DNA of 64,000 nt. Origin: Allobosea sp039673065 (GTDB taxonomy: Bacteria > Pseudomonadota > Alphaproteobacteria > Rhizobiales > Beijerinckiaceae). The position numbers were made by a program, and so were the translations under genes. Below are positions 28,351 through 38,216 of this stretch, piece by piece. Under the pieces are notes generated by a model. It saw only the letters and a list, made by a program, of their open reading frames with translations. It was not told where the DNA came from and searched no databases. The number at the start of each line of letters is the position of its first letter. The stretch's first letter is position 1. The DNA lies in NCBI RefSeq assembly GCF_039673065.1, contig NZ_JBDJKW010000014.1:36825-100824 (forward strand), read 5' to 3'.

Positions 28351-29253
28351 TCAGCCGCCGGCGCGGGTGGCGCTCCAGTCCTGCGACTTGCCGTCGACCT
28401 CGGTCGTGCCGGTCATGCGGCCGTCCTCGACCTTGCCGGTATAGCGGCGACCGTCGGCGGTGAACTCGATCTGGGTGCCGGTCATCTTGGCCTCCTCGAT
28501 CTTGGCCTGCTTGGTGCCGGTGGTCAGCGTGCCGCTCAGCATCTGGAAGGTCTGCTCGAGCTTGAGCTCGCCATTCGGCATCTTCCAGCTGCCGCCGACC
28601 TTGGCGGGCACGATCCACTTGTAGGCGCGGCAATAGGAGGCGCAGCCGTCGCTGACCTCGATGGTCTGGTCGGCCTGCCAGTTCTCCATGGTGAAGGTGT
28701 TGGAGACGACGCGGGTGCCCGGCTTCATGTCGAGGATGGTCGGGCGCAGCCGCAGGTTCAGTTCCGGCAGCAGGAACAGGGTCAGCACGGTCGCCTGCGA
28801 GAAATCGGTCTCGAAGATGTCGGCCTGCTTGAAGGTCGCCTTGTCGCCGGCGCCCTCGCGCTCGGCATTGCGCTTCGACAGCGCCACCAGGTCGGGATTG
28901 TACTCGATGCCGAGCGCCTTGATGCCGCGCTTGGCCGCGGTGATCACGGTGCGGCCGTCGCCGGAGCCGAGATCGATCACATAGTCCTCCGGCGTCGCCT
29001 TGGCCATGTCGAGCATGGCGTTGACCAGGGTCAGGTCGGTCGGCACCCAGACCACGTCCTTGCCGGCCTGGCCGGAGACCGGCTCATAGGCCTTCTCCGC
29101 CTTCGGGGCGGAGGTCTCCATGGACTTGTCCTTGGCCGCGCCGCCGGCGGCGGGGGCAGGGGCAGGGGTCTGCGCCGGCGTCTGCGCCATGGCGAGGCCC
29201 AGCGAGAGCATGGAAACGGCACAGGCCGCCGCAAGGGTCCGGATCGTCGTCAT
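28351..29253 (-). CDS. Exported class I SAM-dependent methyltransferase
   Basis: The 300-residue protein starts MTTIRTLAAACAVSMLSLGL, a Sec signal peptide with probable cleavage after AMA. A Pro/Ala-rich linker follows. The Rossmann methyltransferase part shows motif I VIDLGSGDGRTVITAAKRG, then LGIEYNPDLVALSKRNA and ATFKQADIFETDFSQATVLT. A C-terminal region of about 90 residues (KMPNGELKLEQTFQMLSGTL) looks like a separate beta-rich module. An SAM-dependent enzyme with a signal peptide is puzzling because the periplasm lacks SAM. The start is fixed by the signal peptide. Confidence 0.85.
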   Translation of the reverse strand: MTTIRTLAAACAVSMLSLGLAMAQTPAQTPAPAPAAGGAAKDKSMETSAPKAEKAYEPVSGQAGKDVVWVPTDLTLVNAMLDMAKATPEDYVIDLGSGDGRTVITAAKRGIKALGIEYNPDLVALSKRNAEREGAGDKATFKQADIFETDFSQATVLTLFLLPELNLRLRPTILDMKPGTRVVSNTFTMENWQADQTIEVSDGCASYCRAYKWIVPAKVGGSWKMPNGELKLEQTFQMLSGTLTTGTKQAKIEEAKMTGTQIEFTADGRRYTGKVEDGRMTGTTEVDGKSQDWSATRAGG

Positions 29254-29279
29254 CGGTCGTGTCCTTTCGGTGGGGAGGA

Positions 29280-30674
29280 TCAGTCGGAGGCCGCGGCGGG
29301 GCGGGCCTCGGCAGGGTGTGCGGCGGATGCTGCGGTGGCCGTCTCGCCGGCCTCGGCGCGGCGGCGGAAAAGCAGCAGCGGCGCGCCGGCGGCGACGACG
29401 GCCAGCCCGAACAGCGCGCCCTTGCCGGTATAGGCGAGGCTGGCGTGCAGCATATAGGCGCAACTCAGGCAGAACAGCGCCGGGGTCAGCGGGTAGAGCG
29501 GCACGCGGAAGGGCAGCTCCCGGTCCGGCTCGCGCCGGCGCAGCACGAAGAGCGCGATCCCGACCAGCAGCAGGAAGGCCCAGAACACCGGGGCGGTGTA
29601 GTCGACCATGGTCTGGAAGCCGTCGCGCGTCGCCGAGCCGAGGCCGACGAGGACCAGCGCCACCAGCCCCTGCAGGATCAGCCCGTTGGCCGGGGTGGTG
29701 CCGCGCGCATTCCATTCGCCGACGCTGGGCAGCAGGGTCAGGTCGCGCGCCATGGCGTAATAGACGCGCGCGCCGGTGAAGATCGTGGCGTTCAGCGTCG
29801 AGAAGGCGGCGGCGACGATGGCGACGCTGACCAGCACCGCGCCGGATTCACCCGCCACCGCCCGCATCATGTCGGCGGCGATGGCGCTGGAGTTGCGCAA
29901 ACCGTCGAGGCCGAGCGTGCCGAGCAGCGCGAGATTGGCGAGAACATAGAGCGTGGTGATGATCGCGGTGCCGATGATCAGCACCCGGCCGATCCGGCGC
30001 GGTGCGTCGCGCAATTCGCCGGAGAGATAGGCCGCCTCGTTCCAGCCGCCATAGGTCAGCAGCACGAAGATCATCGCCATGCCGAGCGCTGCGCCCGGGC
30101 CGGCCGGGCTCGGCGCGGCCGCCGCAGCGGCGGGGTCGGCGCTGCCGAACAGGCCGAAGACGATGATCGCGGCGATGGCGCCGACCTCGACGAAGGTCAT
30201 CGCGATCTGGGTCAGCTTGCTCTCGACCGTGCCGATCACGTTCACGGCGGTGAGCAGCACGATGGCCAGCGCCGCCCAGATCGCGCCGCCATGGGGGCCG
30301 AGCGGCCAGAGCTGCGCGGCATAGTCGCCGAGCACGAAGGCGACGGCGGCGATCGCGCCGGTCTGGATCACCGAGCCGCGGGCCCAGCCGAACAGCATGG
30401 CCACCGGCCGGCCATAGGCGCGCGAGAGGAAATGGTATTCGCCGCCGGCATGGGGATGGGCGGCGGAGAGCTCGGCATAGCAGAGCGCCCCGACCAGCGT
30501 GACGGCGCCGCCGAGCACCCAGACCGCGATGAAGGCGAAGCCGCTATCGACATTGGCGGCGACGAGGGACGGCGTCTTGAAGATCCCGATGCCGACCACG
30601 ATGCCGACCATGATGGTCACGGCGTCGAACACGGAGAGAACGGGTTGTGGTTCGGCTCGGCTTCCAGTCGCCAT
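29280..30674 (-). CDS. APC-superfamily amino acid permease
   Basis: The 464-residue transporter has about 12 transmembrane helices. The first helix carries the APC substrate motif VGIVVGIGIFKTPS. HPHAGGEYHFLSRAYGRPVA, FLLTYGGWNEAAYLSGEL-like and AFSTLNATIFTGARVYYAMA are typical of the LAT/YhdG-like branch. The ATG at 30674 has GGGAGGA 6-7 nt before it. An ATG 17 codons earlier has no such site. The C-terminus is Ala-rich and cytosolic. It is followed 26 nt later by the exported methyltransferase, so the two may be co-transcribed. Confidence 0.92.
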   Translation of the reverse strand: MATGSRAEPQPVLSVFDAVTIMVGIVVGIGIFKTPSLVAANVDSGFAFIAVWVLGGAVTLVGALCYAELSAAHPHAGGEYHFLSRAYGRPVAMLFGWARGSVIQTGAIAAVAFVLGDYAAQLWPLGPHGGAIWAALAIVLLTAVNVIGTVESKLTQIAMTFVEVGAIAAIIVFGLFGSADPAAAAAAPSPAGPGAALGMAMIFVLLTYGGWNEAAYLSGELRDAPRRIGRVLIIGTAIITTLYVLANLALLGTLGLDGLRNSSAIAADMMRAVAGESGAVLVSVAIVAAAFSTLNATIFTGARVYYAMARDLTLLPSVGEWNARGTTPANGLILQGLVALVLVGLGSATRDGFQTMVDYTAPVFWAFLLLVGIALFVLRRREPDRELPFRVPLYPLTPALFCLSCAYMLHASLAYTGKGALFGLAVVAAGAPLLLFRRRAEAGETATAASAAHPAEARPAAASD

Positions 30675-30841
30675 CGGTCCTCCCGGCTTCGTCACGTCCT
30701 GGACGGGCGGTTGCCGCACCGTCACGGGACATCAAAGACGGAAACACCGGAAAGGCCACCCGGGTTCGTTCACGGTCGCGTGACCTTTCGTCACCCGGCC
30801 TGAGGCGGAGGCGGGAGCATGCACGCTGGCGCGGCGGCGCC

Positions 30842-32518
30842 TCAGGCGCTGCGGATGCGGGTGAAGAAGCTGTCGATCTCGCCGCGCAGCGCGGTCGCCT
30901 CGCGGGCGAGGTTCTCGGCGGTGCGCAGCACCTCGGCGGCCGAGCGCATCGCGTCGTCGGAATTGCCGGCGATGCTGGCCAGGCGCTGGGCGACGGTGGC
31001 CGAGCCATGGGCCGCGGCCTGGGCGTTGCGGGCGATCTCGGAGGTGGTGGCGCGCTGCTCCTCGGTGGCGGCCGCGATCGCGGAGGATTGCTGCGAGACC
31101 TCCGCCATGGTGCGGGTGATGGTGCCGATCGCGGTGACGGCGCCTTCCGCCTCGTCGTGGAAGGAGGCGATCTGGCAGGCGATGCCGTTGGTGGCCTCGG
31201 CCGTGCGGCTCGCCAGCGTCTTGACCTCGGAGGCGACGACCGCGAAGCCGCGCCCGGCCTCGCCGGCGCGGGCCGCCTCGATGGTGGCGTTGAGCGCCAG
31301 CAGGTTGGTCTGCTCGGCGATGTCGCGGATCAGGTCGATCACCGTGACGATCTGGTCGGAGGCGCGGGCGAGATTGCCGACATGGCGGCTGGCGCCCGCC
31401 GCATCCTGCGCCGCGCCGCCGACCATGCTGTTGGCCTGGGTGATGCGCGCCGCGATCTCGGTGATCGAATCCGAGAGGTTCTCGGCCGAGTAGGCGACCT
31501 GGTGGACGTTGCCGGAGGCTTCCTGCGAGGCCTGGCGGGCCTCGGTCAGCTGCGTGGTCGCGGTGGTGGCGACGCCGTTGAGCATGCGGGCGGCGGCCTC
31601 CAGCCCGTCCACGCCGGAGGCGACGGTGCGCAGCGCGCCGGCGAGCCTGGCGTCGAAGGCCGCGACGATCTCGTCGATGCGGGCCTGGCGGGCGGATCGC
31701 GCCGCCTCTTCGCGGGCGGCGGCGGCCTCCAGCGTGGCGCGGGCGCGGGCATTGTCGCGGAACACGGCGACGGAGCGCGCCATGTCGCCGATCTCGTCAT
31801 TGCGGTCGGTCAGCGGGATGTCGCCGACCGGGGCCGAGCGGGCGAGCGCCTGCATACTGTTCGACAGCTGCCGCAGCGGCGTCGAGACCCGCCGGCGCGC
31901 GATCAGCAGCGCCAGGCCGAGCCCGACCGCCAGCGCGGTCAGCCCGGAACCGATCATGAGCTTCATGTTGCCGGCGCGGACATGGCCGAGATCGATCGTG
32001 ATGCCGCGGCTCTCGGCGGCGTGCTCGCCGGAGATGCGCCGCAGCTCTCCGGTCAGGCGCTGGCGTGCCGCGACGACGGCCGGTCCGGTGCCGAGCGCGT
32101 GGGCGCCGGCGATGTCGCCCTTCGCGGCAAGCCCGACGATCTTGCGCCGCAATGCCGTGAACTCCGCGAGACTGCCCGAAATCTCGGTGAACTTGGCGCG
32201 GTCGTCATCGTCGAGCAGCGGCTCCCATTCGGTCAGGAGCAGCTCGATCTGGCGCAGGCCCTGCACCAGATGGGCCGAATAGGTCGCGGCCTCCTCGGCA
32301 TCGCGGCTGAGATAGACGCCGCGCGACTCCATCACGACGGTGTTCACCAGCCCGGCGACCTGGCCGCTGATCGCGGCACGGCGCGAGGCGGACTGCATCG
32401 CGCCGGTCAGCTCGGAATAGCGGTTGAGCGTGCCGGTGGCGACGGCGAGCGCCAGGCCGGCGACGACGACGGGGAGCAGCACGGCTGCGAGGATCTGGCT
32501 CGAGATGGTTCGCAGCAA
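30842..32518 (-). CDS. Methyl-accepting chemotaxis protein
   Basis: The 558-residue receptor has an N-terminal transmembrane helix (residues 8-28), a periplasmic four-helix sensor domain to about 190, and a second helix (LMIGSGLTALAVGLGLALLI). A HAMP domain and long signalling coiled coil follow. The hairpin tip DLIRDIAEQTNLLALNATIE and downstream AGRGFAVVASEVKTLA are canonical. There is no C-terminal CheR-binding pentapeptide. The ligand is unknown. It is a lone receptor with no che genes nearby, divergent from prfC. Confidence 0.95.
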   Translation of the reverse strand: MLRTISSQILAAVLLPVVVAGLALAVATGTLNRYSELTGAMQSASRRAAISGQVAGLVNTVVMESRGVYLSRDAEEAATYSAHLVQGLRQIELLLTEWEPLLDDDDRAKFTEISGSLAEFTALRRKIVGLAAKGDIAGAHALGTGPAVVAARQRLTGELRRISGEHAAESRGITIDLGHVRAGNMKLMIGSGLTALAVGLGLALLIARRRVSTPLRQLSNSMQALARSAPVGDIPLTDRNDEIGDMARSVAVFRDNARARATLEAAAAREEAARSARQARIDEIVAAFDARLAGALRTVASGVDGLEAAARMLNGVATTATTQLTEARQASQEASGNVHQVAYSAENLSDSITEIAARITQANSMVGGAAQDAAGASRHVGNLARASDQIVTVIDLIRDIAEQTNLLALNATIEAARAGEAGRGFAVVASEVKTLASRTAEATNGIACQIASFHDEAEGAVTAIGTITRTMAEVSQQSSAIAAATEEQRATTSEIARNAQAAAHGSATVAQRLASIAGNSDDAMRSAAEVLRTAENLAREATALRGEIDSFFTRIRSA

Positions 32519-32674
32519 GGCTGTTCAACGCGCGCGACGGCCGCGACTTCGTCGTCAGGCGCGCAGCGGGAAACCTCCCCTAGCGATAGGTGCCGCGCGG
32601 TTAACAAGGGGTTGAGCCGGCCGGCCTGATCCGGGCGATTGACTCGGGAGCCGGCATCCTGTCTCACACCGGCC

Positions 32675-34297
32675 ATGACCGATCACCAGACCCTCGACGG
32701 CCGTGCGGCTGCCGGCGCTCAGCATGCGCGCCGGCGGACCTTCGCGATCATCTCGCACCCCGACGCCGGCAAGACCACGCTGACCGAGAAGCTCTTGTAT
32801 TTCGGCGGGGCGATCCAGCTCGCCGGCGAGGTGCGCGCCAAGCAGGGCCGGCGCCAGACCTCGTCGGACTGGATGAAGATCGAGCGCCAGCGCGGCATCT
32901 CGGTGGTCACCTCGGTGATGACCTTCGAGTATGGCGGGCACGTCTTCAACCTGCTCGACACGCCGGGCCACGAGGACTTCTCGGAGGACACCTATCGCAC
33001 GCTGACGGCGGTCGACAGCGCGGTGATGGTGATCGACGCCGCCAAGGGCATCGAGGCGCGTACCAAGAAGCTGTTCGAGGTCTGCCGCCTGCGCGACATC
33101 CCGATCGTCACCTTCATCAACAAGGTCGACCGCGAGACCCGCGATCCCTTCGACCTGATCGCCGAGATCGAGAACACGCTGGCGCTCGACGTCGCGCCGA
33201 TGACCTGGCCGGTCGGGCGCGGGCGCGAGTTCGCCGGCACCTACGACCTCCACGCCAACACCTTCCGCCGCAACCAGAAGGGCGACGAGAACGCGCAGGA
33301 CCAGACGGTCTCCGGCCCGGACGACGCGCTGTTCGACGAATTGCTGCCGCATGGCGCGGCCGAGACCTGGCGCGAGGAGGTCTTCCTCGCCAGCGAGGGG
33401 CTGAAGCCCTTCGACCTCGAGGCCTTCCGCGAGGGGCATCTGACGCCGCTCTATTTCGGCGCGGCGCTGCGCGACTACGGCGTGCGCGACCTGATCGACG
33501 CGCTCGGCCGCCATGCGCCGAGCCCGCGCGCCCAGCAGGCCGACAAGCGCGCCGTCGAGGCGGGCGAGCCGAAGATGACCGGCTTCGTCTTCAAGATCCA
33601 GGCGAACATGGATCCCAACCACCGCGACCGCATCGCCTTCATGCGCGTCTGCTCGGGCAAGCTCTCGCGCGGCATGAAGGCCAAGCTGGTGCGCACCGGC
33701 AAGCCGATGCCGCTGAACGCGCCGCAGTTCTTCTTCGCGCGCGACCGCTCGATCGCCGAGGAGGCCTATGCCGGCGACATCGTCGGCCTGCCGAACCACG
33801 GCACGCTGCGCATCGGTGATACGCTGACCGAGGGCGAGGACGTCGTCTTCAAGGGCGTGCCGAGCTTCGCGCCGGAAATCCTGCGCCGCGTCAAGCTCAA
33901 GGACGCGATGAAGGCCAAGAAGCTGCGCGAGGCGCTGCAGCAGATGGCGGAGGAGGGCGTGGTCCAGCTCTTCCTGCCGCATGACGGCGCCCCCGCCATC
34001 GTCGGCGTCGTCGGCGCGCTGCAGCTCGACGTGCTCAAGGAGCGCATGGAGGTCGAGTATTCGCTGCCGGTCGATTTCGAGCCCTGCCAGTTCGCGATCG
34101 CGCGCTGGGTCTCGAGCACGGATGCGGCCGCCCTGCAGAAATTCGTCTCCGCCCGGCCCTCGGCCATGGCCGACGACCTCGACGGCGACCCGGTCTTCAT
34201 GGCCTCCTCGCAGTTCACGCTGAAATACGACGCCGAACGGGTGCCGGAGATCGTCTTCTCCGACGTCAAGGACTACCAGAAGGGCGCCGCCGGCTGA
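32675..34297 (+). CDS. prfC: Peptide chain release factor 3
   Basis: RF3 is the GTPase that recycles RF1 and RF2 after termination. The 540-residue protein has the P-loop ISHPDAGKTTLTEKLLYFGG, switch II DTPGHEDFSEDTYR and NKVD in FINKVDRETRDPFDL. EF-G-like domain II begins near residue 300 (GFVFKIQANMDPNHRDRIAF). The C-terminal AVVDFEP-like region GVVGALQLDVLKERMEVEYS is also present. The ATG at 32675 gives a normal N-terminus. It is divergent from the chemotaxis receptor. Confidence 0.96.
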   Translation: MTDHQTLDGRAAAGAQHARRRTFAIISHPDAGKTTLTEKLLYFGGAIQLAGEVRAKQGRRQTSSDWMKIERQRGISVVTSVMTFEYGGHVFNLLDTPGHEDFSEDTYRTLTAVDSAVMVIDAAKGIEARTKKLFEVCRLRDIPIVTFINKVDRETRDPFDLIAEIENTLALDVAPMTWPVGRGREFAGTYDLHANTFRRNQKGDENAQDQTVSGPDDALFDELLPHGAAETWREEVFLASEGLKPFDLEAFREGHLTPLYFGAALRDYGVRDLIDALGRHAPSPRAQQADKRAVEAGEPKMTGFVFKIQANMDPNHRDRIAFMRVCSGKLSRGMKAKLVRTGKPMPLNAPQFFFARDRSIAEEAYAGDIVGLPNHGTLRIGDTLTEGEDVVFKGVPSFAPEILRRVKLKDAMKAKKLREALQQMAEEGVVQLFLPHDGAPAIVGVVGALQLDVLKERMEVEYSLPVDFEPCQFAIARWVSSTDAAALQKFVSARPSAMADDLDGDPVFMASSQFTLKYDAERVPEIVFSDVKDYQKGAAG

Positions 34298-34797
34298 GGC
34301 CGGCGGGCGCGCCTCGGCGCCCTTCGTCACAGGACTCCCGACCTCCCCGTTATTCCCTCCCGGCCATCGTCCGCCAGTCGGGGGCCTCGCGCAGCGAGGA
34401 GCCCGGACCCCGTGACCCCGCGGGTCCTCATGCGGCCGCGGGCCCGCGTCCCGCCTCATCGCGAGTGGCTCGGCCCGCGAGCCGTGGCGTCGCGCCGGCA
34501 CCGCCGTTTCCAGCATGGCCGGCTTGCCCGACGATCCAGCTCTTCAGCCCGGACCGCGTCGAGTGAGGGATGGAAGGCCGTTGGCGGTTCGCCTCATCGC
34601 TCACCCGGTCATGGGTTCCGGGCTCGGGCCTTCGGCCCGCCTTGGAATGACGGCGGGGGGCGCGGCGCGGCGCGTCCGGCGCAAGGTGGCGCCTCACCGG
34701 ACAGCGCATCGGCCTGGGCGCTGCAGCGCGCCGCAGCCGGCACGTCCTGGCCGCAGCGCGGAGCCGTGGCCCCGCTCGCCTGCTCCCGATCGGCGGC
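34298..34797. other. 500-bp intergenic region with half-copy of a palindromic repeat
   Basis: No gene is supported here. A short GC hairpin (GGGCGC at 34305-34310 with GCGCCC at 34317-34322) follows prfC. Positions 34609-34625 are identical over 17 bp to 47617-47633 and continue into a GGCC-rich hairpin and GGAATGACG. This is therefore a half-copy of the element found between serC and serA. The rest is G+C-rich with no frame showing coding character. Confidence 0.55.
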
Positions 34798-35991
34798 TCA
34801 GCGCTGCCAGCGGTTGAGGGCGTCGACCATGGTCTGGGCGCCGGCGGCGCCCTTCTCGAAGGTGATGATGCCGCGGCGGCCGGAGGCGAAGCGGACCGGC
34901 AGGTCGATCCAGGCGCGGTCGCGCAGCAGGCCGAGATTGCGCTCGGCCTCGACCGGCACGCTCGACAGCGCCGCGACGAACAGGTTGTCGCCGAGCGCCG
35001 AGGCGATGGCCGAGAGCGGGGCGCCGCGCTCGCTCTCCTCGACCTTGAACTGCGGCACGCCGACCTCGCGGATGGCGTCGTTCGCCGCCTCGCCGGTGGT
35101 GGTGAAGCGCATGCCGATGATGTGGGTCGCCGGGAAGGCGGCGTCGGTGTTGCGCCGGATGGTGAAGTCCAGCGAGGTGCCGGCCTCGGGAATCTCGATC
35201 GTGGCGCGCACGATGGTCTCGACCGGCTGGCCCTGGCCGACCGTATCGCTGTCGAGGCGCCAGGAAACGCGGCCGGGCACGGTGCGCGGCTGCTGCGGGG
35301 TCTCGGGCACCTCGATATAGAGCACGGCGCGCTGCGAGACCGGCAGGGCTTCGCCCGGGGCCTGCGTCGCCGCGCCGTTGCGCTGGCCCTGCTGCGTGCC
35401 GGAGACCGGCTCGCCGCCGGCGCGCTCGACGATCTTGCCGGCCTGGTCCTGCGGCTGCTGGGCCGGGCGCTGCAGCGTCTCGGTGCGCGTGCGCACCGTC
35501 TGGTCGCCCGGGTTGACCTTGTGGATGTAATAGGCCGTGCCGGCGATGGCGGCGACCGCGATGGCGACGCCGCCGCCGACGATGGCGGTGCGCAGATGGC
35601 CGGGATCGACGGAGCGGCGGCGCTGCGGCGCGACCCGCGGGCGCAGTGCCGCCTGGTCCTCGCCGGCCGGCTGGGCCGGCTCGGGCTGGTCGGCCGGGAC
35701 GGAACGCCCCGGCGGCTCCGGCTCCTCGACCGCCGGGCGCGCCGCCGGCAGGGGCGGCAGGCTCGGCTCGATCGCGTCGGCCAGGGTGATTTCCGCCTCG
35801 ATGCGCGCCACCGCCTCGTCGAGCGACAGGCGCTCGCGGGTGATGTCGGCTTCGGAGAGCGGCGGGTCGAGGCCGCGCAGCTGCGCGATCAGCGCGGTGC
35901 GGGCACGGTCATAGACCGCCTGCCGCGCTTCCGGCGACTTGTCGGTGAGCCCGGCGATCGCCCGCGCCAGAATGGGATGGAAATCCGCCAT
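34798..35991 (-). CDS. Conserved membrane-anchored protein of unknown function
   Basis: The 397-residue protein is cytosolic at its N-terminus, with a helical domain (MADFHPILARAIAGLTDKSP through IEAEITLADAIEP). A Pro-rich linker follows. One transmembrane helix lies near residues 135-155 (AIVGGGVAIAVAAIAGTAYY). Beyond a Gln/Pro linker, a periplasmic beta-rich domain contains VSWRLDSDTVGQGQPVETIV and a C-terminal RGIITFEKGAAGAQTMVDAL. It resembles rhizobial hypothetical proteins found beside purA. The function is unknown. It ends the purA transcription unit, 31 nt downstream. Confidence 0.75.
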   Translation of the reverse strand: MADFHPILARAIAGLTDKSPEARQAVYDRARTALIAQLRGLDPPLSEADITRERLSLDEAVARIEAEITLADAIEPSLPPLPAARPAVEEPEPPGRSVPADQPEPAQPAGEDQAALRPRVAPQRRRSVDPGHLRTAIVGGGVAIAVAAIAGTAYYIHKVNPGDQTVRTRTETLQRPAQQPQDQAGKIVERAGGEPVSGTQQGQRNGAATQAPGEALPVSQRAVLYIEVPETPQQPRTVPGRVSWRLDSDTVGQGQPVETIVRATIEIPEAGTSLDFTIRRNTDAAFPATHIIGMRFTTTGEAANDAIREVGVPQFKVEESERGAPLSAIASALGDNLFVAALSSVPVEAERNLGLLRDRAWIDLPVRFASGRRGIITFEKGAAGAQTMVDALNRWQR

Positions 35992-36022
35992 TGGCCTCAG
36001 ATGTCCGTCTTGGTCCGGCCCG

Positions 36023-37315
<1,293 letters not shown>

Positions 37316-37425
37316 CGCGGAGACCTTTCTCTCGCTTCGGTCCGCGCCGGGGGCGGTAGGCGCCTGTCGCCCCGCCCGGCAGGCGCCGGAGAAAATGCAT
37401 CGGCGCAAAGCGCCCGCACAAACGA

Positions 37426-37450
37426 AAACCCCGGCGCAAGGCCGGGGTTT
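37426..37450 (-). terminator. Intrinsic-terminator-like hairpin in the purA leader
   Basis: AAACCCCGGC (37426-37435) and GCCGGGGTTT (37441-37450) form a perfect 10-bp stem with a 5-nt loop. On the minus strand the stem is followed by TTTTCGTTTG. The element lies between divergent purA and the phosphatase gene, where a terminator of a protein gene is not expected. It may be an attenuator in the purA leader or the end of an unseen transcript. Confidence 0.6.
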
Positions 37451-37630
37451 CGCGTGAGGTCCTTGCAAGCCCTCTTCGGCCATGAGCATGGCGAGGTCAA
37501 GGCCGCGTCCGCGATAGCAGGGGAAGAATCGTCGCAGCCCCGCAGCGGCGGAGGGGTCCCCGGCGCCGGCGGCGGTTGCCGGCCGGCGGCGCCTTGGCTA
37601 CCCCGGCGGTCAACCGACAGGAGCAGGGCC

Positions 37631-38209
37631 ATGCAGCCGATCGCGATTTCCACCCTCACCATCTGCGGCATCGAGGAGTTGCCGGCGCAGAAGGCGCGCA
37701 GCGTCAGCCATGTGCTCTCGCTGCTCGACCCCGACTGGCCGGAGCTGGAGAGCTTCGCCGAATACGGCACGCATGAGCGCGTCACCCTGCACTTCCACGA
37801 CATCATCGTCCCGCAGCAGGGACGCGTGCACCCGACGCAGGAGCATGTCGCGGCGATCCTCGACTTCGGCGGCAGCCTGCGCGATTCGGCGGCGGCACGG
37901 CAGCAGGGTCACCTGCTGGTGCATTGCCATATGGGCGTCTCGCGCTCGACCGCGGCGATGCTGTCGCTGATGGCGCAGGTCCACCCCGACGAGAGCGAGG
38001 AGGCGCTGTTCGCGCGGCTGCGCAGCGTGCGCCCGCAGGCCTGGCCGAACTCGGTGATGGTCGGCTTCGCCGACGCCCAGCTCGGCCGCGGCGGCCGTCT
38101 GGTCGCGGCGCTGCGGCGCCATTACGGCCACCAGATCGCGGCGCAGCCGCATTTCAACACCTGGATGCGCGAGCTCGGGCGCGAGGCCGAGCTCGCCATG
38201 GCGCTCTGA
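37631..38209 (+). CDS. Dual-specificity-like tyrosine phosphatase family protein
   Basis: The 192-residue protein has the phosphatase P-loop HCHMGVSRSTAAML (Cys-x5-Arg) and an upstream FHDIIVPQQGRVHPTQEHV segment that may hold the general acid. The C-terminal part (FNTWMRELGREAELA) is helical. It is cytosolic and probably acts on phosphotyrosine or another phosphate ester. The ATG at 37631 has AGGAGCAGG just upstream. A much longer in-frame extension runs antisense to purA and is rejected. Confidence 0.85.
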   Translation: MQPIAISTLTICGIEELPAQKARSVSHVLSLLDPDWPELESFAEYGTHERVTLHFHDIIVPQQGRVHPTQEHVAAILDFGGSLRDSAAARQQGHLLVHCHMGVSRSTAAMLSLMAQVHPDESEEALFARLRSVRPQAWPNSVMVGFADAQLGRGGRLVAALRRHYGHQIAAQPHFNTWMRELGREAELAMAL

Positions 38210-38216
38210 GGCGGGA

